From RGIG5952 sp045627605 (lineage in GTDB: Bacteria > Verrucomicrobiota > Kiritimatiellia > RFP12 > JAAYLN01): 64,000 nucleotides of DNA. Made by a program: the position numbers and the translations under genes. The notes beneath the pieces are model-generated. The model was not told where the DNA came from. It searched no databases and worked only from the letters and a program-made list of their open reading frames with translations. Below are positions 61,201 through 64,000 of the stretch, piece after piece (the stretch's first letter is position 1; each line of letters opens with the position of its first letter). The DNA lies in the NCBI GenBank assembly GCA_045627605.1, contig JAZQOA010000086.1:1-64000 (forward strand), given 5' to 3'.

Positions 61201-61683
61201 TGCGTACCGGATATCTTCGACTACCGCAAGTGGTTCCGCTTTCAGTTGAAGGTGGTCGTTGAAAACGACGAGGGACGCGTCATAGATCGCAAAGTGAAGA
61301 GCATGGGCTCCGGTGGCGAGCAGGCTGTGCCGAACTACCTGCTGATCCTCACGGTGGCGGAATTCCTCTACCATGGTGGCGAAGCAAATGGTTTGCCAAA
61401 GCTTTCCCCGCTTTTGTTCGACGAGGCATTCTACGGAATCGACGCCGCGCGCCGCGATCAGTTGCTGGCGTTTGCCGAAGACCTAGGTCTCCAGCTATTC
61501 GTGTCATCACCGGACCAGGACGGCGTAAAACGCGAGATTCGCCATTCGGTTTCGCTCATCGTTGTCAAGGACGAACACCTCGATGTCCACCTAAGTCCTG
61601 TCCTTTGGAACAATGCGCCAGTTCAGACGGACATGCTTGGCGAGACAACGGCAGTGGGCATGACCGTGTTGGAGGAGATTTAA
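58201..61683 (+). CDS. jetC: Wadjet-like SMC ATPase JetC
   Basis: 1160 aa, an SMC/MukB-like ATPase. Walker A GDNGSGKTT lies at residues 37-45, the signature MGSGGEQA near 1035, and Walker B LLFDEAFYGID near 1072, so head halves sit at both ends. Between them are two long coiled-coil stretches (about 280-450 and 640-800, Ala/Glu/Arg-rich) around a hinge-like part (about 500-640). Such complexes extrude and bend circular DNA so that the JetD nuclease can cut plasmids. Start overlaps the NYN gene stop; stop overlaps the JetD start (TAATG). Confidence 0.93.
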   Translation: MKTQERYHISAVRLVEFHNLGTTTVSLPDGGHLFLLGDNGSGKTTLLDAIHLVLTAGREMEFNAAARVAGAKDSGGRTYQGVVLRYNAVTGRTHRESGITYAALELQADNGRVISLAVGLAADGMDVQIERRGAIASVPVAELPLTIEEDGRQRVATLREFKTGVDALPGGHAYTNINEYADAVGVRLFGGVDKYADVCKLLRTGKAYREIAARAANYDELFRQLLEDPSRETFEPLLTGLRELDRSKATFDQIDERSKYLEDLRRESRRLADIRLKTELLAWISAEHARKMALAEIERLTASIDAAAAERMQLEREAQSAKEAIALAKERLIELRSKDATGLVNQEKQAAARLAEAERKAGDAKHDAAEQRKRATADADAAAFARKERALVAKRHGDCLQKAAKTAALGAGAVTDFLFAVANGDDSGSDEMPFAAFRKTIGEAIETRTREKGDAFYAVNAAEDEAEAARQALDLLKSREESLPNVPGFEQARTEIRSSLLDARPIYEALEPAPGCDARHLAMLERILGDDFLSTWIAAESAFDAVRRVAWQANDAQSVACRGDADGVDVTSLTPWLGSYISFEESDVEAVRLVASHLAAKLAPADGAFLSFKTWEFRARHGVLADAKPRLIGHKARAAEQARLVRAAEERLSAIEKELKKLRRKADACAESLAAVKGLNAVLEEARADFCAAAEKASRARERARSSNELAERVESEAQARKDEAAEAHAELDDIQLKMRAAGIDGALEKKIADVDRKVRQGEDKVAGINQRLGETNARVKSSEKARAEQQMIVERELLRASECARHFEDAMPEDGDVAKFAHTKCPAAFEPGADFNGLREGFVSAGKVSETVIEQKIRDAKGEFYSFSFDRVANRLADRRGSSLDDVITDETRRLDELRGVINQKTREVFERIFKGEVMRRLNINLLAVENLVRRIQKKLAGRRFGSNRYAFEISPVPEYEAFVELVRHGNLFDLDDSDEKLRECLESHRDEIMNADLDCVPDIFDYRKWFRFQLKVVVENDEGRVIDRKVKSMGSGGEQAVPNYLLILTVAEFLYHGGEANGLPKLSPLLFDEAFYGIDAARRDQLLAFAEDLGLQLFVSSPDQDGVKREIRHSVSLIVVKDEHLDVHLSPVLWNNAPVQTDMLGETTAVGMTVLEEI

Positions 61684-62891
61684 TGCCGGACGATGACCGT
61701 TTATTTATCCCCGCGGGGAAAATCACCGCTGCATTAAACCGCGCCCCGGCGTTGCGCCCTTTTCTGGCACGTCTTGCCCGTCGTGCCTTGAAGGGCCAGC
61801 CCATGCCGAATTCCTTTACGGCTGGGAAAATCGACTACGTGGCGCAACAGGAGCTGAACATCCTGCTCCGCACCGTCACGGTGCGCTCTGCGGAAGGGAA
61901 CGTTCACGGCAAGATGCCGGTGCGGCTTGCAGAGCCTGAAGTCTGGCTACCCGTCGCGAAAGCACTTGGGATAGAGGCGAATGAATCGGCTGAAACGCCC
62001 CGCGCCATGTTTGCCCGGCTGGAATGGTCGCATCCAGGGAAAATGGGCGTTCTTCGCGCGCTTGAACATGAGCAAGAGGTGTCAAAATACCTGAAATCAG
62101 GTGAACGATGCCGCGAATGGACCAAGCTCTTCAATCTGGCCGTTGAGGTTGAATCATTGCCGACATCGCAAGTGCTGACGCTTTCCCAGCTTGGTTCGTC
62201 GGCATTCAACGACAGCAAGGTTCTGCGGTCAGGGGCGTTGCGGCGGCAGCTTTGCTTGATTCTCGCGGCTTTTTCAGGCATGTTGCCAGAAGACGAACGT
62301 GGGGTGTTTGGCTCATTTGGAATAGTTGAGAATCCCTACACCAGCTCCGTGACTGTTTTTGCCCCGTTCGCGTTCTGTGATCGCGATGGCGTTGTTTTCG
62401 ATTTTCCCGCCCGGATGTTTGCGGCTGGGCTTGCCTGCCAGCTGCCCCTTGAGACCGTCGGGCATATGACCCGCGTTGAATGGCGCGGAGCGGAAAAGAA
62501 GGTCGTGACAAGCGAAAACGCAGCGCCACTTGTGGCCTTTGTCGAGAAGCGAATCCCCTGTGTCTACACCGAGGGGTATCCAAATACTGCGGTACTACGT
62601 CTGCTGGAACTTATCTCTTCTTGCGGGGTGACGGCGAGCCACTGGGGCGACGCCGACTTGGACGGGTTGCTGATCGCACATGCGGTCTCAACGAAAATTT
62701 CCGTTACCCAGACCATGGCGCTCCAAATCATAAACATGCCCGGAGCGCTCAAGGGCATTCCGCTAACTTCGGAGCAAAGGAACAGAATCGAGCGTTTCAT
62801 TGACACGCGGCCTATGTCGGAATATACCGGTCCTCTTCGGCAGCTTCTAGCAAGGGACTGCTGGTACGAACAGGAGGCATTCCCGTTATGA
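61683..62891 (+). CDS. jetD: Wadjet-like nuclease subunit JetD (Toprim domain)
   Basis: 402 aa with start at ATG 61683, overlapping the JetC stop by one base. The N-terminal half is an arm-like region. The C-terminal Toprim-like fold has SENAAPLVAFVEKRIPCVYTEGYPN (Glu ligand near VTSEN) and HWGDADLDGLLIA (the DxD metal site). This resembles the DUF2220/DUF2399 class of JetD, the topoisomerase-VI-like subunit that cleaves DNA when JetABC loads it. AGGAGG before its end primes the next gene, whose ATG overlaps the JetD stop (ATGA). Confidence 0.88.
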   Translation: MPDDDRLFIPAGKITAALNRAPALRPFLARLARRALKGQPMPNSFTAGKIDYVAQQELNILLRTVTVRSAEGNVHGKMPVRLAEPEVWLPVAKALGIEANESAETPRAMFARLEWSHPGKMGVLRALEHEQEVSKYLKSGERCREWTKLFNLAVEVESLPTSQVLTLSQLGSSAFNDSKVLRSGALRRQLCLILAAFSGMLPEDERGVFGSFGIVENPYTSSVTVFAPFAFCDRDGVVFDFPARMFAAGLACQLPLETVGHMTRVEWRGAEKKVVTSENAAPLVAFVEKRIPCVYTEGYPNTAVLRLLELISSCGVTASHWGDADLDGLLIAHAVSTKISVTQTMALQIINMPGALKGIPLTSEQRNRIERFIDTRPMSEYTGPLRQLLARDCWYEQEAFPL

Positions 62892-64000
62892 AGCGCAAGC
62901 AAGAAGATTTGGCGGGCGACCTCTTTGCAGTCGGATTGCAAGGAGACGACAGGCCGACATCGCCCCCGGCAAAGCTCATTGACGCACCGTTGGTCAATGA
63001 GACCGCGACTTGGCTTGCCGCTCGCGCCACAACGCTTGGCAGTCTTTTCGCAAGTGATCGCGCCGCCGAGTATGTGGCGATTTTACGGGCCTTTGCGCAA
63101 TTCCGGGCAGGTCATGAGCCGGAGCCTTTGCACGAAGACCTTTTCAATCTTGTCTGCGGAGACGAGGCGACAAGCGAGGACGAGGCGCTTTTCAAATCTG
63201 ACATCAGGCAGTTGAAGGACTGGCAGCTTGTCACGGACCGGATCGAAAAAGAACGGTTGCGCGGGTATCGGGACACGCGCCGCACCAAGTTCCGCTATCA
63301 CCTTCATGACGATGCCGTGGCATTTGTCGCCTGGCTTGAGGAACGCAGAATCCAGGATCTTCATCCAGACGACGGGAACATCACCAAGTATCTTCTTGAC
63401 CGGCAGTGTTCCCTGCTAAATGAACTCTGTCGGTTGACGCGCAAGGTCGTGCCGTCAAAGGTCGATCATGAAATCGCCGGAGACGTCCTCTACAGGATTG
63501 ACCAAGTCGGCCGCTTTGTCGAGGCCACGGCGCATGACCTTCAGGTGCTGAACCTTCGCCTGCTGAGTTTCGGCGCAGATGCCTTCAAGGTGGATGAAGC
63601 CAGGGAAATAGTCGATGAACTCGGCGTTTTCCTGGAGCGGTTCGGTCGGCATTTTAACGATTCCCGCTCAGAGATAACAGTTCTGATCGCCACCCTTCGG
63701 CGAGAGGTTCAGATGTCGCGTTTCAAGGCCTGCGCGGAGCGAATGCGAGAAGACGCCGCGAAGTATCGCCATATCGCTTCCAGAAATATTCCAGATGCCG
63801 AAGCCATATTGTCCGACGCTTCGAGTTTCTATGGCGACAATGGCCGCCTGATTGAGTTGATGGGGAGGGTTGTCGATTCTGCGCGCAAGGTCTGGGGACG
63901 GCTCAACGCCAAGTTGCGCGAACTTGAACGCCGCAATCACCGTCTTGATGATGTAAAGGCCAGGCTTGACGATTTCGCCAGGCTAAGCGAGGACGAGGTT
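62888..64000 (+). CDS. jetA: Wadjet-like kleisin JetA (MukF/MksF-type), truncated by window edge
   Basis: The first 371 residues are visible; the frame is open to the edge. ETATWLAARATTLGSLFASDRAAEYVAILRAF, a winged-helix-like YRDTRRTKFRYHLHDDAVAFVAWLEERR, and a long series of helices (VGRFVEATAHDLQVLNLRL..., ELERRNHRLDDVKARL) match the N-terminal winged helix plus four-helix part of a MukF/JetA kleisin. AGGAGG precedes the ATG at 62888, which overlaps jetD by 4 nt. Placing jetA last, after jetD, differs from the usual jetA-B-C-D order. Confidence 0.82.
   Translation, partial: MKRKQEDLAGDLFAVGLQGDDRPTSPPAKLIDAPLVNETATWLAARATTLGSLFASDRAAEYVAILRAFAQFRAGHEPEPLHEDLFNLVCGDEATSEDEALFKSDIRQLKDWQLVTDRIEKERLRGYRDTRRTKFRYHLHDDAVAFVAWLEERRIQDLHPDDGNITKYLLDRQCSLLNELCRLTRKVVPSKVDHEIAGDVLYRIDQVGRFVEATAHDLQVLNLRLLSFGADAFKVDEAREIVDELGVFLERFGRHFNDSRSEITVLIATLRREVQMSRFKACAERMREDAAKYRHIASRNIPDAEAILSDASSFYGDNGRLIELMGRVVDSARKVWGRLNAKLRELERRNHRLDDVKARLDDFARLSEDEV

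Noticed and set aside
61605..61682. Longer JetD start at 61605
   Set aside because: It reads MEQCASSDGHAWRD inside jetC, and TAATG at 61681-61685 is a natural coupled start.
1..64000. CRISPR arrays, rRNA genes, replication origin
   Set aside because: No regularly spaced repeats, rRNA sequence or DnaA-box cluster was seen on reading through the window.

Overview
The window is GC-rich bacterial chromosome. Enzymes common in the PVC superphylum (a DUF4838-type hydrolase, a DUF4091/GH123-like hydrolase, sialidase-like propellers, a large secreted subtilase, LysM lipoprotein, Pro/Ala-rich membrane protein) together with core genes (dnaE, pyrH, frr, tRNA-Asp) suggest an uncultured, probably gut- or sediment-dwelling member of the Kiritimatiellota/Lentisphaerota/Verrucomicrobiota. 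This placement is an inference from gene content; there is no rRNA here. A recurrent promoter style is visible: an extended -10 box (TGnTATAAT) often only 6-8 nt from the start codon, implying many leaderless mRNAs.

Layout. 1-152: the first codons of a REP-type transposase running off the left edge. 153-6735 (minus): dnaE followed by a membrane-anchored protein and an ABC-2 exporter, each overlapping the next. 6825-8981: an AT-richer island with two PD-(D/E)XK nuclease-like genes and an unknown gene, bracketed by two near-identical copies of the dnaE promoter/start region. 9159-12982 (minus): Pro/Ala-rich membrane protein, frr, pyrH, an unknown protein and a DUF4160/DUF2442 pair. 13054-16718 (plus): a cysteine-rich redox-like protein, a ferredoxin:thioredoxin reductase-like catalytic protein and a secreted subtilase. 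16727-19159: a tandem AAA ATPase. 19364-26912: LysM lipoprotein, a MetX-MetW fusion, a cysteine-rich CysE, a damaged PaeR7I/XhoI-like restriction-modification locus, CysK and NagB. 26974-33653: two large hybrid histidine kinases and DhaK.

33755-56558 (almost all minus) is a carbohydrate-degradation region: DUF4838 protein, GH32/43-like propeller, a glycerophosphodiesterase-sialidase fusion, GNAT, a secreted TIM-barrel-like protein, a second sialidase, a GH28-(alpha/alpha)6 two-domain protein, two tandem metallo-beta-lactamase-fold paralogues, an FAD oxidoreductase, an EEP-family phosphohydrolase, a large secreted protein, a DUF4091-like hydrolase and a sugar-phosphate isomerase/epimerase-like protein. 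It looks suited to deglycosylating host or plant glycans, with cytoplasmic processing of the products. tRNA-Asp and an internally deleted alpha/beta-hydrolase pseudogene interrupt it.

56614-64000 (plus) is the most exciting part: a tightly coupled operon encoding a Wadjet/MksBEF-like SMC plasmid-defence system in the order jetB - NYN/LOTUS protein - jetC - jetD - jetA (jetA cut by the window edge). The NYN-nuclease/OST-HTH protein sits between jetB and jetC with a 4-nt gap and a 4-nt overlap, so it appears to be an integral extra subunit or effector, and the gene order is permuted from jetABCD.
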